From Agrobacterium vitis (GTDB lineage: Bacteria; Pseudomonadota; Alphaproteobacteria; Rhizobiales; Rhizobiaceae), in NCBI RefSeq assembly GCF_014926405.1, contig NZ_JACXXJ020000005.1:3329001-3393000 (forward strand): a DNA stretch of 64,000 nucleotides. Reading direction: 5' to 3'. The position numbers and the translations under genes were made by a program. Under the pieces are notes generated by a model, which ran no database searches, was not told where the DNA came from, and saw nothing but the letters and a program-made list of their open reading frames with translations. Every line of letters starts with the position of its first letter. The stretch's first letter is position 1. This document shows positions 9,231 to 18,623 of this stretch, piece by piece.

Positions 9231-10385
9231 TCAAACTTGGGGCCGGTCGGCATGCCGGGCAAGGCCGGAGAGCAGCAAGGCAACCAGGATCAGCACTGGG
9301 AGCACGCGAAACACCAGCGCCAGCGACGTATGCTCGGCGACAAAACCGATCAGCGATGGGGCCACCAGAATACCGGAATAGCCCATGGCGCTGACCACCG
9401 ACAGGCCGACGCCTGGTGCCATGCCCGGCAGGTTGCCTGCGGCAGAAAAGGCGATGGGAACCAGGTTGGAAATGCCGATGCCCATGATGGCAAAGCCGAT
9501 GACGGCGGTCCATGGATCGGTAGCAAAGCCGGAAATGGCCGTGCCGATTATGGCGATCAGGGCGCAAATCCGCATGGTTGTCACCGCCCCCAGCCGGTCG
9601 CGGACGATGTCGCCGGCAAAGCGCATGATTGCCATGGTCAAGGAAAAGCCAGCATAGGCATAGCTTGAGGTGGCAATGGAGCCGCCCAGTTCATTGCGCA
9701 GATAAAACGCCCCCCAGTCGAGCACCGCACCTTCCGGGATCATGCAAAACAGTGCGACGAGGCCGAGAAGCCAGGGCAGCGGCGTCATCGGCAGACGCGC
9801 CTTGCGATGCTCGGCATCGGGATGGGGCTGGTCGTGAAGGGTGATCGGCCAGGCAGCAAACAGCATCAGGGCGGCGAGGACCGTGGCGACAAGACTATGC
9901 ACCGTCGATCCGGCCATGGCCAGCAGCGGTCCGCCTATGCTGGCGCCAATCAGGCCACCGAGGCTCCAGAAGGCATGGCAGGACGACATGATCGAGCGCC
10001 CCATCTGTCTTTCTGTCTCGACCGCATTGGCATTCATCGCCACATCCATGGCACCCATGAAGCCGCCAAACAGGAAAATCGCCAGGGCCGCCAAGGGAAT
10101 ATTGGGCGCAACCGTCAGCAGGAGCAGCGTCGGTAGAAATATCAGCGCGCAGGCGAGCGTGACCCGGCGTGAGCCGTAGCGGGCGATCTGGGCACCAGCC
10201 ACCGGCATGCAGGCGAGCGAGCCGAGCCCCAGAACGAGGATCATCAGACCAAGCTGCGCTTCGCTCAGGTCGAGATTGCGGGCAAATTCAGGCACTTTGG
10301 GCGCCCATGAGCCGATAATGAAGCCGTTCATCAGGAACAGAAGTGAAACGGCTAGACGTTCCCTGTTGAAAAATCCTTGCTGCAT
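9231..10385 (-). CDS. Major facilitator superfamily transporter
   Basis: A 384-residue integral membrane protein with about 12 hydrophobic segments. It begins with FLMNGFIIGSWAPKVPEFAR, a typical first helix of the YbjJ/FucP-like MFS group, and loop motifs such as ARYGSRRV follow helix 2. The start at 10385 is set by GGAGG eight bases upstream. It is divergent from the polyketide synthase across 528 bp. It could be the exporter of the cluster product, but similar transporters occur widely as solitary genes, so the link is only positional. The substrate is unknown. Confidence 0.85.
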   Translation of the reverse strand: MQQGFFNRERLAVSLLFLMNGFIIGSWAPKVPEFARNLDLSEAQLGLMILVLGLGSLACMPVAGAQIARYGSRRVTLACALIFLPTLLLLTVAPNIPLAALAIFLFGGFMGAMDVAMNANAVETERQMGRSIMSSCHAFWSLGGLIGASIGGPLLAMAGSTVHSLVATVLAALMLFAAWPITLHDQPHPDAEHRKARLPMTPLPWLLGLVALFCMIPEGAVLDWGAFYLRNELGGSIATSSYAYAGFSLTMAIMRFAGDIVRDRLGAVTTMRICALIAIIGTAISGFATDPWTAVIGFAIMGIGISNLVPIAFSAAGNLPGMAPGVGLSVVSAMGYSGILVAPSLIGFVAEHTSLALVFRVLPVLILVALLLSGLARHADRPQV

Positions 10386-10913
10386 GTCTGCACTCCTCCG
10401 AATGCGCGAAAACTCTCTTAAATCGATTAGAGTTGCAAGCGCAGACCGGGTTTGCGCTGTCACGAATCGTATCTTCCTGTTGGGAATGTTTGTTCAGGTG
10501 GGTGTTGATACCGACATTGCAATTTGGCGGCTTCCTTTCAAAGGTCTAAAACCGCCATCCTTTTTGTCAAGAAACGACGGAACCGTCCATGAGGACAAAG
10601 GCACGAACGGTATTGGATAACCTGCTCATTTTAAGAGGAAATTCGGAGCGGGCATGTTGGTTTTCGCTCTCATATCCGGCAGCATCGAAGTGGTTTGCGG
10701 GGCGGGTTTCTCTCTGGCTGCCACGTCTCATCAGGTTAAAAAAATCGTTCTACGCCATAAGTTTCCGGCGTTTTTCTTTCATGAGGCGGAGGCCTGCCTA
10801 TGTGAATCCTGATTGACGCCCCTATGTCGCTTCTCTAAGTGAAGGATAATTATATCTGAGGACATCTGAAAGGCTATCAGACCTCGCTAAACTGTTGAGA
10901 TCCGTACGAATAG
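10386..10913. promoter_or_regulatory. Long divergent leader between MFS gene and polyketide synthase
   Basis: 528 bp without a credible gene, visibly more AT-rich than the flanking genes. It must hold the promoters of both. A TTGACG hexamer at 10813 and an AT-rich GATAAT/TATATC stretch at 10845-10856 lie near the synthase, but the spacing is not canonical. I searched by eye for a lux-type 18-20 bp dyad and found none. A 75-codon frame at 10589-10816 lacks protein-like composition. Confidence 0.5.
10830..10844. promoter_or_regulatory. Candidate LysR-type box (T-N11-A dyad)
   Basis: The sequence CTTCTCTAAGTGAAG has inverted CTTC/GAAG arms and fits T-N11-A, the loose consensus of LysR-type regulators, 70 bp upstream of the synthase start. 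Such matches occur by chance, so this is a weak call. It is mentioned because a LysR-type regulator has been reported to act on an A. vitis PKS of this kind. Confidence 0.25.
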
Positions 10914-13900
10914 ATGACAGTAGAGATTATAGGGCGTGCCTGCGTGGCACCGGGGGCAAGATCTCCCGAAGAGTTGTTTGATCTTTTGCGTGCCGGCGCA
11001 TGCACTGTCTCGACCTTGCCCGGGGATCGTTGGGATATTGCACGCTACTGGCATCCAGAAATCGGTACGCCTGGAAAATATTACACCTTCGCTGCCGGTG
11101 TGATGGATGGAATCTATCAGTTCGATCCCGCCCTGTTTGGCATGTCGCGGCGCGAGGCGGCTTTTATGGACCCGCAGCAGCGCATCCTGCTGGAGTTGAC
11201 CTGGCGGGCGCTGGAAGATGCCAATATCCCCGCCAACAGTTTGGCTGGCCAGAACGTCGCGGTCTATGTCGGCGCCTCCAGTTTCGACCATGCCAATCTG
11301 GCGGCGGAAGATCCGGCTGGTCCCGGTCCGCATTTCATGACCGGCAATACGCTATCGGTGGTCTCCAACCGTATCTCTCATGTCTTCGGCCTGAATGGTC
11401 CGAGCATGACGGTCGATACGGCCTGTTCGTCATCGCTGGTCGCACTCGATCACGCGGTACGCGCGATTGCGTCTGGCGAGGTTGACACCGCCATTGTTGC
11501 CGGTGTCAACGTGCTGGTCCATCCCCTGCCTTTCGTCGGCTTCGCGCAGGCGCGGATGCTGTCGATCGACGGTTTGTGCAAGGCCTATGCCAATGACGGT
11601 ATCGGGTATGTTCGCGCCGAAGGCGGTGCCGTGCTGGTGCTGCGCTCCAGCGAGAAAGCCCGGCGCGAAGGCGACCGCAGTCACGCGACTATTGTTGCCA
11701 GCGGCACCAATGCGGCCGGGCGCACCAACGGCATTTCGCTGCCATCACGCGAAGCGCAGGCCGTTCTGCTGCGCGCCGTCTATGACGGCAATGGTCTCGA
11801 CCCGGATCGGCTGGCCTTTATCGAAGGGCATGGCACCGGCACCAAGGTCGGCGATCCCGCAGAAGTCTGGTCGCTTGGCACGGTCATCGGCCAGCGCCGC
11901 AAGGAGCCGGTGTGGATCGGCTCGATTAAGACCAATATCGGCCACGCCGAACCCGCATCCGGCCTGCTTGGCGTGATGAAAGCGATGATGGCCTTGCAGC
12001 ACGACCTGCTGCCAGCCTCGCTGCATTTTAATGAGCCGAATGACACGATTGATTTCGATGGGTTGAACGTCCGGGTTGCCTCGCAGGCCGTTGCACTGGC
12101 ACGTGATGGTGCGCCGCGCCTTGCCGGGATCAATTCCTTTGGCTTTGGCGGCGCCAATGCGCATGTGGTGATTGCCGATCCGCAGAGACCTGATTTGGCG
12201 CAAGACGCGGCTAATCCAGCCGGTGCCGGTCGCTTGTTCATGGCCAGCGCCCATTCTCAGGAAAGCCTGAAAGCGTTGCTGGACAGTTACGACAAGGCCT
12301 TTGCGGCAGCTGGAAGCGATGGTGATCTGGAAGACCTGATCTCGGCTGCCGCTTCAAACCGTGCGCCGCTCCGGCACCGCTTCGTTGCCAGTGGCAGCGC
12401 GGATGCCATCGTCAAGGCAGTGCGGGAACGGCTTGCCACAGCGAAGACCGGCGGCGAAATCGGTGAAGCCTCGTCGCGCAACGGTAAGCTCGCGTTTGTG
12501 TTTTCTGGCAATGGCGCTCAATGGGCGGGCATGGGCCTCGATGCCTACCGGGCAAATGCCCGATTCCGCGAGAGCTATGAGCGGATCGCCGCGCTGTTTA
12601 CGGCGCATTCGGACCTTGACCTCGTTGCGGCACTGACCGATCCGGATCTGGAAGCCCGATTGAAAGATACCAGGCTTGCCCAGCCCATGCTGTTTGCCAT
12701 CCAGGCCTCGCTGTCGGATGCGCTGCAACTTGCCGGTCTGGTGCCGGATGCTGTTTACGGTCATTCGGTCGGTGAAGTTGCTGCCGCCTATGTATCGGGT
12801 GCGCTGTCGCTGAAGGATGCCGTCTGTGTGATCGCCAAACGGTCGCAGCATCAGGCGGTGTTGGCCGGTGAAGGCACGATGGCGGCCCTTAAGCTTGGCG
12901 AGGCCGATGCGCGCGCCATGCTGGCCGAGCTTGGCTTTGATGACCTGACGATTGCCGCGATCAATGCACCCAATTCGGTGACTGTGTCGGGTCGTGAAGA
13001 CGCAGTCCGGGCGCTGAGGGAACATGCCCGCAAGCAGCGGGTTCCAGCCCAGGTGCTGGACATTGATTATCCCTTCCATCATCCGCTGATCGATAAGGCG
13101 AAGGCTGCTTTTTCGGCCGATCCGCCGCTGATTACCCCGCGCCAGACCACCCTTCCATTCATCTCCACGGTGACGGGCGAGCAACTGGAGGGCACCGCGC
13201 TAACCTCGGATTACTGGTGGAAGAATGTCCGTCAGCCTGTGCAGTTCCAAGGGGCGACGGAGGCAGCTATCGCGCTTGGTTGTAGCGTGTTCGTTGAAAT
13301 TTCTCCGCGTGCGATCCTTGGCGGCTATGTGTCGGAAACGGCGCAGCATGTGTCGTCGACGGTTGCCGTCAGTGCCAGCCTTAGCCGTGAGGCTCTGGAT
13401 GAGACGGTCGACCCGGTGGCGCGGGCTTTGGCGCGCGCTGTCGCCAGTGGCGCCAAGGTGGATGAGGCCAAGGTCTTCGGTCCGCGTCGCGCCGATATCG
13501 TCCTGCCGGGCGTGCCTTTCGAACGGGCGGATCTGCGACCGGAGCCGACCAGCGACCGCGTCGATCTCTATGGCCGGTTCGGCCAGACGGCCTATCGGTT
13601 AAGCGGCTGGCGAGTCGATTTGAATGGCGGGCATTGGAAAAACCATCTCGACGCGCATCTATTTCCGGATCTGGCCGAACATGTGGTCGATGGCCGCGCT
13701 ATATTGCCGGGCAGTGGTTTTGTGGAAATTGCCATTTCGGCGGCGCAGGCGCATTTCGGCTCCGACCAGCTTGAGATCAGCAATGTCGAGATCATGCGAC
13801 CGCTGGAATTGAGCGACAGCCGGATCGTCGAACTTTCCACGCTGATTTCCGCCGCGACCGGCGATCTCCAGATCCGCTCACGTGAGCGGCTGAGCGATGA

Positions 13901-16900
13901 CGACTGGACGGTCAATGCGGTTGCCCGAGTTCGTAAACTCACGGCCTCCGAACTGGACGATGCAGTGGATTTCGACCTGTCCAGCCCGACATCGGAGCTG
14001 GATAAATCTGCCGCCTATCGGACGGCGCGCAATTTCGGCCTGGATTACGGGCCGCGATTCCAGTTGCTGGAAAAAGCGATCTGCCATGGCGAGCGGCTTG
14101 TCGAGGTGTTCCTGAAACCGGCAGCCGCGCCGGGCCACCCGTTGCTGCGCTATAATCTCAACCCAATGTCGGTTGATGCGATGTTCCACGGGTTGGTGGC
14201 GCTGTTTGGCCGCTTCAGCGGCGAGCAGGGCGGAGCGCCTTATATTCCCGTGCGTTTCGGACGCGTCCGCACGCGGGTTCTCGGTGTTCCCGTCCATCGG
14301 GCGGTGATCGAGATCGAGCGGATCAGTGATAGTTCGATCAAAGCCAATTTCCATCTCTATGGTGAGACGGGCGAGCGGATCGCCAGCTTGAGCGATAGCC
14401 GGTTCCGACGCACCTATCTGAAACAGCATAAGACGCTTGACGGTCTTGCCTATCATTATGAAACCATCGCGCTACCTCTGGTGAAAGATCAGGGTGTGGC
14501 CCTGGTTGCACCGTTGGGCGATGTTTTCGCCTGTCAGGAACGTGAGCTGGACAATGCCACGGTGCTGATCCAGGCCTGCGTGCTCAGCGCCTTCTATGCG
14601 CTGGCCGAGCGCCTTGCCGGTCAAGATCGGCGCGTGTCGCTGGTCGATCTGCCGGGCGATGTGCGGTTGCGGCGGTTCTTGGCCAATGCCCTGCACAGTC
14701 TGACCGATAGCGGCTTTGCCCAGTATGCGGATGGCAGCTGGACGATTGAAGATGGCAGCGATCTTCCGCCCGCTTTCGAGCTGATCGGGGAACTCTATCG
14801 GGATTTCCCGGAACGCACCGTTGAACTGGTGATGATCAATGACGTGCTGACAGCCGTCAATGAATCGCTCAATCAGCCTGCAGGTGTTGTGGACGAGGTT
14901 CTGGATTGGGACGGGGTGATCAGCGAAGCGACGCTGGACCATTTCGCCGTTCATTCCACGCTCGCCACCGAGAGTCATAGGGTGTTGTTGAAGGCGGTGG
15001 TCGACTGTCTTTCGACGCTGGATGCCGATGCGCCGCCGCTGGTGGTCGAGCTTGGCGCCAGCTCGCTTCATCTCAGCCGCAAGCTCGCCGATCTGGTTCG
15101 TGCGGCTGGCGGCAATCTGGTGATTTACGAGCCTGAGGCAGGCCTGCGCCGCAATCTGGAATTGTCTTTCGAGGCTGATCCGCGCGTCACTGTCGTGGAC
15201 GCAAAGGGATTGGACCAATTTTCGCTGCTGAAAGCGCCGGTCGATCTAATTGCCAGCGCCCATGCCGATCTTTGCCGCTTGCTGGATGGTGAAATGCTGG
15301 CACGGCTCAGCCATGGGGCCTTGGCCTCGGCGCGCCGCCTTGTCGCCGTGCAACCAGCGCCCGGCCTATTGCATGATTTCGCCTTCGGTCTGCTGGATGG
15401 CTGGTTCGACAGGACGGTTTCGGAGGAATTTCCGCTCGGCCGATTTGGCGGTAGCGAAGATTGGATGAAATCCCTGCAACAGGCCGGTTTTGCTGCGGCC
15501 CATGCCCGGCAATTGCAGGTGGATGGCGGTAGCCTTATCGTGGCGGAAGCCCAGGGCCGGGCTGACGTGGCTGAGCCATATGATGCGACGCGTCAGGACG
15601 GTGGGTCGGTGGACGAGGTTGTGGCCAGCGGGCCGGTGATCATCGTTCATGAAAAAACTGCGGATCTTGCCCGGCTTTCGGCGGCAGCAAGAGCGCTTGG
15701 TGGTTCCCAGGTGTCTTTGCTGTGTCTGTCAGGCAGCTTTGAAACGGACAGGTCGATGCTGGCCGACGCACTGGGCAAGGCTGGACCAGCCTTGGGCGGA
15801 ATGGTCTGGCTGATGCCGGATACCGATGCGGCTGTGGATGGATCGCTGCTGTTGCAGGACCGGGTCGGCGCTCTTAGTGCGCTGGCCATGGCGCTTGGCG
15901 ACGTTGCGGTATCGGCGGCTGTTGCTGCTAGGAAGCTCCCTGTTACCCTGGTGCTGCCCGGCGGCGCGCCCGTTACCGGCATTACCGGCAAGCCCATCAC
16001 CGGCCTTGCCGGCAAGGATATGGCCCGCTCCAGTCACGCCGGGCCTGTCAATTCAGGCCTTTGGGCCTTTGCCCGTGTGTTGCGCAATGAGTTCGACCTG
16101 TTCGACATGCAGGTCGTCGATACCGGACCCTCCAGCAATACGCTGGAAATCATGCTGGACTGGGGCATGCGCCTGCTGGCCGCCAAGGGCGACAACCGCG
16201 AATGGCTGGTGGAGCCGGAAACCGGGCGGATGGCTGAGATTCGTGCCGTGCCTGGTCCTGCCTCGCTGACGGCGCAGCGTACCGATGCTTTTGAGGCGGC
16301 AGTCATTCGCCAGCAGGTGCCGTCGCAGGTCGCCAGCATTCGCTGGGAAAGCTGCCCGGTCCCAGTCATCGGCCCGACCGAAGTGCTGGTGAAGACCGCA
16401 GCGACAGGCTTGAATTTCCGCGACGTGATGTGGGCCATGGGCCTGCTGCCGGAAGAAGCGCTTGAGGACGGCTTTGCCGGGGCCTCCATCGGCATGGAAT
16501 TTGCCGGTGAGGTGGTCGCTGTCGGCGCCAAGGTGAGCGATCTTGCCCTCGGGGACAAGGTGATGGCAATCGCCGCTGCGGCTTTCGGCACCCATGTCAA
16601 GGTTGAGCGGGCTGGCGTGGCCAAGCTGCCGGATGGCGTGGACCCGGTATCGGCGGCGACCATTCCGGTGGTCTTCCTAACGGCTTATTATGCCATTCAC
16701 GAGCTTGGGCGGGTGCGCCCGGGCGAAACCATCCTCATTCACGGTGCCGCTGGTGGCGTTGGGCTTGCAGCCTTGCAGGTCGCCCGGCATTTCGGCGCCA
16801 AGATCATTGCCACGGCAGGCACCGTCGAAAAGCGGCGCTTCCTGGAAACGCTGGGGGCGGACCATGTGTTCGATAGCCGCTCGCTCGGTTTTGTCGGCGA

Positions 16901-18509
16901 TGTGCTTGACGTGACCGGCAGCGAAGGTGTCGATCTGGTGTTGAACTCGCTGTTTGGCGAGGCGATGGAAAAATCCCTGTCGCTGGTTAAGCCGTTCGGG
17001 CGTTTCCTGGAGCTTGGCAAGCGCGATTATTACGCCGACAGTAAGATCGGCCTGCGGCCATTCCGTCGCAATGTCAGTTATTTCGGCATTGACGCCGACC
17101 AATTGCTGGTCCTGCATCCCGATCTGTCGCGCCGCATGCTGGCCGAGATCGGCGGCCTTTTCGAGCAGGGCGTGTTCACGCCATTGCCGTTCCGCGCCTT
17201 TGAGCATGACGAGATCGGCGATGCCTTCCGGCTGATGCAGAATGCTGGCCATATCGGCAAGATCGTCGTGCTGCCGCCTGTTGCGGGTCGTGACCGCGTG
17301 GCGGTGAAGTCTGCGCGCCGGATGGTGGTCGATGCGGATGGCATGCATCTGGTGGTCGGCGGTATCGGCGGTTTCGGCCTTGCCGCAGCCGATTGGCTGG
17401 TAGAGCAGGGCGCGCGCCATATCGTCTTATCGACGCGGCGCGGGCTGGTTGATGCCGAGACGCAAACCGTGGTCGACCGTTGGGCCAAGCAGGGCGTAAC
17501 GGCTTATATTCGCGGCTGTGATGTTACCAGCGAAGCGGCCTTGTCGGCGCTTTTGACTGAGCTTCGTGCCATTGCGCCGTTGAAGACCGTTATCCATGCG
17601 GCGATGGTGCTGGATGATGCCTTCGTCTCCAACCTGACGCGGGCGCGAAACCAGCCGGTCATCGACGTCAAGGCCAAGGGTGCAGCCCTTCTGGACCGGT
17701 TGACCCGGCAGGATTGCATCGACAATTTTATCCTGTTTTCGTCGATCACCACCTATGTCGGCAATCCCGGCCAGGGCAATTATGTCGCTGCCAACGGCTT
17801 CCTGGAAGGTTTGGCGCGGGCGCGCCGCGCCGAGGGGCTGGCTGGTCTTGCCGTCGGCTTCGGGGCAATCGGCGATGCCGGTTATCTGGCCCGTAATGCG
17901 CAGGTTAATGAACGGCTTGGACGCCGGATTGGCAAGACGGCGCTGGATGCCCGCGATGCGCTGTCGGCGGTCGGGCGCTATATTGCTGCCGATACTGGCT
18001 CCGTCGATGCAGCTGTGGTGATGATTTCCGAATTCGACTGGGCTGCCGCGCATTCGCTTGCCGTGGTCAACGAACCCTTGTTTTCGCTGATCATGCGCCG
18101 CAGCAACCAGCATGTTGGCAGCGGTGAGGGTGGCGAGATTGATTTGGTGGCGCTGATCGACGGCAAGGCACCGGCTGCGGCCCAGGATGTGCTGTTTTCG
18201 GTGCTTGCCGGTGAAATTGCCGATACATTGCGGGTGCCCAAGGAAAGCATCGGGCTGAACAGTGTGCTGAAGGATATCGGGCTGGACAGTTTGATGGCTG
18301 TCGAGCTGGGGATGAATTTCGAGCAGAATACCGGCTTTGACATTCCCCTCAGCAGTCTTGCCGACAATGCCACTGTCGGCGATCTGACGCGCCGCCTCTA
18401 TGAGAAGGTCAGCCTGCGCGGACGGACGGGCGACAAGGACGAGGCGATACCGCAAGACAGTAAGATCATGGACGATCTGCATCGTCGCCACAGTGGGCAA
18501 GACCAGTAA
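10914..18509 (+). CDS. Highly reducing type I polyketide synthase, KS-AT-DH-(psiMT)-ER-KR-ACP
   Basis: A single-module, 2531-residue megasynthase. KS (1-425) has Cys171 in DTACSSSL, His306 in EGHGTGT and His344 in NIGHAE. AT (about 525-820) has Ser618 in GHSVG. DH (about 905-1170) has His923 in HVVDGRAILP and Asp1088. Residues 1330-1550 look like a degenerate methyltransferase (VELGASS where a glycine-rich SAM loop is expected). ER (about 1800-2120) has HGAAGGVGLAA. KR (about 2135-2380) has GGIGGFG, LDD, Ser2277, Tyr2290 and Asn2294. ACP (about 2420-2500) carries Ser2459 in IGLDSL. All reductive domains look intact, so an iterative, fatty-acid-like chain is expected. There is no thioesterase; release is probably done by the next gene. 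The ribosome site is weak. Confidence 0.95.
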   Translation: MTVEIIGRACVAPGARSPEELFDLLRAGACTVSTLPGDRWDIARYWHPEIGTPGKYYTFAAGVMDGIYQFDPALFGMSRREAAFMDPQQRILLELTWRALEDANIPANSLAGQNVAVYVGASSFDHANLAAEDPAGPGPHFMTGNTLSVVSNRISHVFGLNGPSMTVDTACSSSLVALDHAVRAIASGEVDTAIVAGVNVLVHPLPFVGFAQARMLSIDGLCKAYANDGIGYVRAEGGAVLVLRSSEKARREGDRSHATIVASGTNAAGRTNGISLPSREAQAVLLRAVYDGNGLDPDRLAFIEGHGTGTKVGDPAEVWSLGTVIGQRRKEPVWIGSIKTNIGHAEPASGLLGVMKAMMALQHDLLPASLHFNEPNDTIDFDGLNVRVASQAVALARDGAPRLAGINSFGFGGANAHVVIADPQRPDLAQDAANPAGAGRLFMASAHSQESLKALLDSYDKAFAAAGSDGDLEDLISAAASNRAPLRHRFVASGSADAIVKAVRERLATAKTGGEIGEASSRNGKLAFVFSGNGAQWAGMGLDAYRANARFRESYERIAALFTAHSDLDLVAALTDPDLEARLKDTRLAQPMLFAIQASLSDALQLAGLVPDAVYGHSVGEVAAAYVSGALSLKDAVCVIAKRSQHQAVLAGEGTMAALKLGEADARAMLAELGFDDLTIAAINAPNSVTVSGREDAVRALREHARKQRVPAQVLDIDYPFHHPLIDKAKAAFSADPPLITPRQTTLPFISTVTGEQLEGTALTSDYWWKNVRQPVQFQGATEAAIALGCSVFVEISPRAILGGYVSETAQHVSSTVAVSASLSREALDETVDPVARALARAVASGAKVDEAKVFGPRRADIVLPGVPFERADLRPEPTSDRVDLYGRFGQTAYRLSGWRVDLNGGHWKNHLDAHLFPDLAEHVVDGRAILPGSGFVEIAISAAQAHFGSDQLEISNVEIMRPLELSDSRIVELSTLISAATGDLQIRSRERLSDDDWTVNAVARVRKLTASELDDAVDFDLSSPTSELDKSAAYRTARNFGLDYGPRFQLLEKAICHGERLVEVFLKPAAAPGHPLLRYNLNPMSVDAMFHGLVALFGRFSGEQGGAPYIPVRFGRVRTRVLGVPVHRAVIEIERISDSSIKANFHLYGETGERIASLSDSRFRRTYLKQHKTLDGLAYHYETIALPLVKDQGVALVAPLGDVFACQERELDNATVLIQACVLSAFYALAERLAGQDRRVSLVDLPGDVRLRRFLANALHSLTDSGFAQYADGSWTIEDGSDLPPAFELIGELYRDFPERTVELVMINDVLTAVNESLNQPAGVVDEVLDWDGVISEATLDHFAVHSTLATESHRVLLKAVVDCLSTLDADAPPLVVELGASSLHLSRKLADLVRAAGGNLVIYEPEAGLRRNLELSFEADPRVTVVDAKGLDQFSLLKAPVDLIASAHADLCRLLDGEMLARLSHGALASARRLVAVQPAPGLLHDFAFGLLDGWFDRTVSEEFPLGRFGGSEDWMKSLQQAGFAAAHARQLQVDGGSLIVAEAQGRADVAEPYDATRQDGGSVDEVVASGPVIIVHEKTADLARLSAAARALGGSQVSLLCLSGSFETDRSMLADALGKAGPALGGMVWLMPDTDAAVDGSLLLQDRVGALSALAMALGDVAVSAAVAARKLPVTLVLPGGAPVTGITGKPITGLAGKDMARSSHAGPVNSGLWAFARVLRNEFDLFDMQVVDTGPSSNTLEIMLDWGMRLLAAKGDNREWLVEPETGRMAEIRAVPGPASLTAQRTDAFEAAVIRQQVPSQVASIRWESCPVPVIGPTEVLVKTAATGLNFRDVMWAMGLLPEEALEDGFAGASIGMEFAGEVVAVGAKVSDLALGDKVMAIAAAAFGTHVKVERAGVAKLPDGVDPVSAATIPVVFLTAYYAIHELGRVRPGETILIHGAAGGVGLAALQVARHFGAKIIATAGTVEKRRFLETLGADHVFDSRSLGFVGDVLDVTGSEGVDLVLNSLFGEAMEKSLSLVKPFGRFLELGKRDYYADSKIGLRPFRRNVSYFGIDADQLLVLHPDLSRRMLAEIGGLFEQGVFTPLPFRAFEHDEIGDAFRLMQNAGHIGKIVVLPPVAGRDRVAVKSARRMVVDADGMHLVVGGIGGFGLAAADWLVEQGARHIVLSTRRGLVDAETQTVVDRWAKQGVTAYIRGCDVTSEAALSALLTELRAIAPLKTVIHAAMVLDDAFVSNLTRARNQPVIDVKAKGAALLDRLTRQDCIDNFILFSSITTYVGNPGQGNYVAANGFLEGLARARRAEGLAGLAVGFGAIGDAGYLARNAQVNERLGRRIGKTALDARDALSAVGRYIAADTGSVDAAVVMISEFDWAAAHSLAVVNEPLFSLIMRRSNQHVGSGEGGEIDLVALIDGKAPAAAQDVLFSVLAGEIADTLRVPKESIGLNSVLKDIGLDSLMAVELGMNFEQNTGFDIPLSSLADNATVGDLTRRLYEKVSLRGRTGDKDEAIPQDSKIMDDLHRRHSGQDQ

Positions 18510-18525
18510 AACTGGCCCAGTTTTT
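18508..18525 (+). terminator. Weak hairpin at the PKS stop (possible attenuator)
   Basis: AAAACTGG and CCAGTTTT form a dyad overlapping the PKS stop codon and are followed by a T5 run. The short loop makes the stem weak. It sits in the 114 bp gap before the oxoamine synthase and could reduce read-through. Confidence 0.4.
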
Positions 18526-18623
18526 GCCGTCCGTTACGCCGTTGTTCATGTTTGTGTTGATAAACATCGTTCTGTTCGGCATAGGTGATAGACGATTGAC
18601 TAAAATTCTAGGGTTTTCTGCGG

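Noticed and set aside
10589..10816. 75-codon plus-strand frame in the PKS leader
   Set aside because: No ribosome site and an Arg/Ser/Phe-rich, non-protein-like sequence. The region is better explained as regulatory.
10386..10913. A lux-type quorum-sensing box upstream of the PKS
   Set aside because: I looked for an 18-20 bp dyad and found only short imperfect ones, so none is claimed.
17427..18500. 357-codon minus-strand frame opposite the PKS KR-ACP region
   Set aside because: Overlaps intact KR and ACP domains on the plus strand and has no recognisable features.
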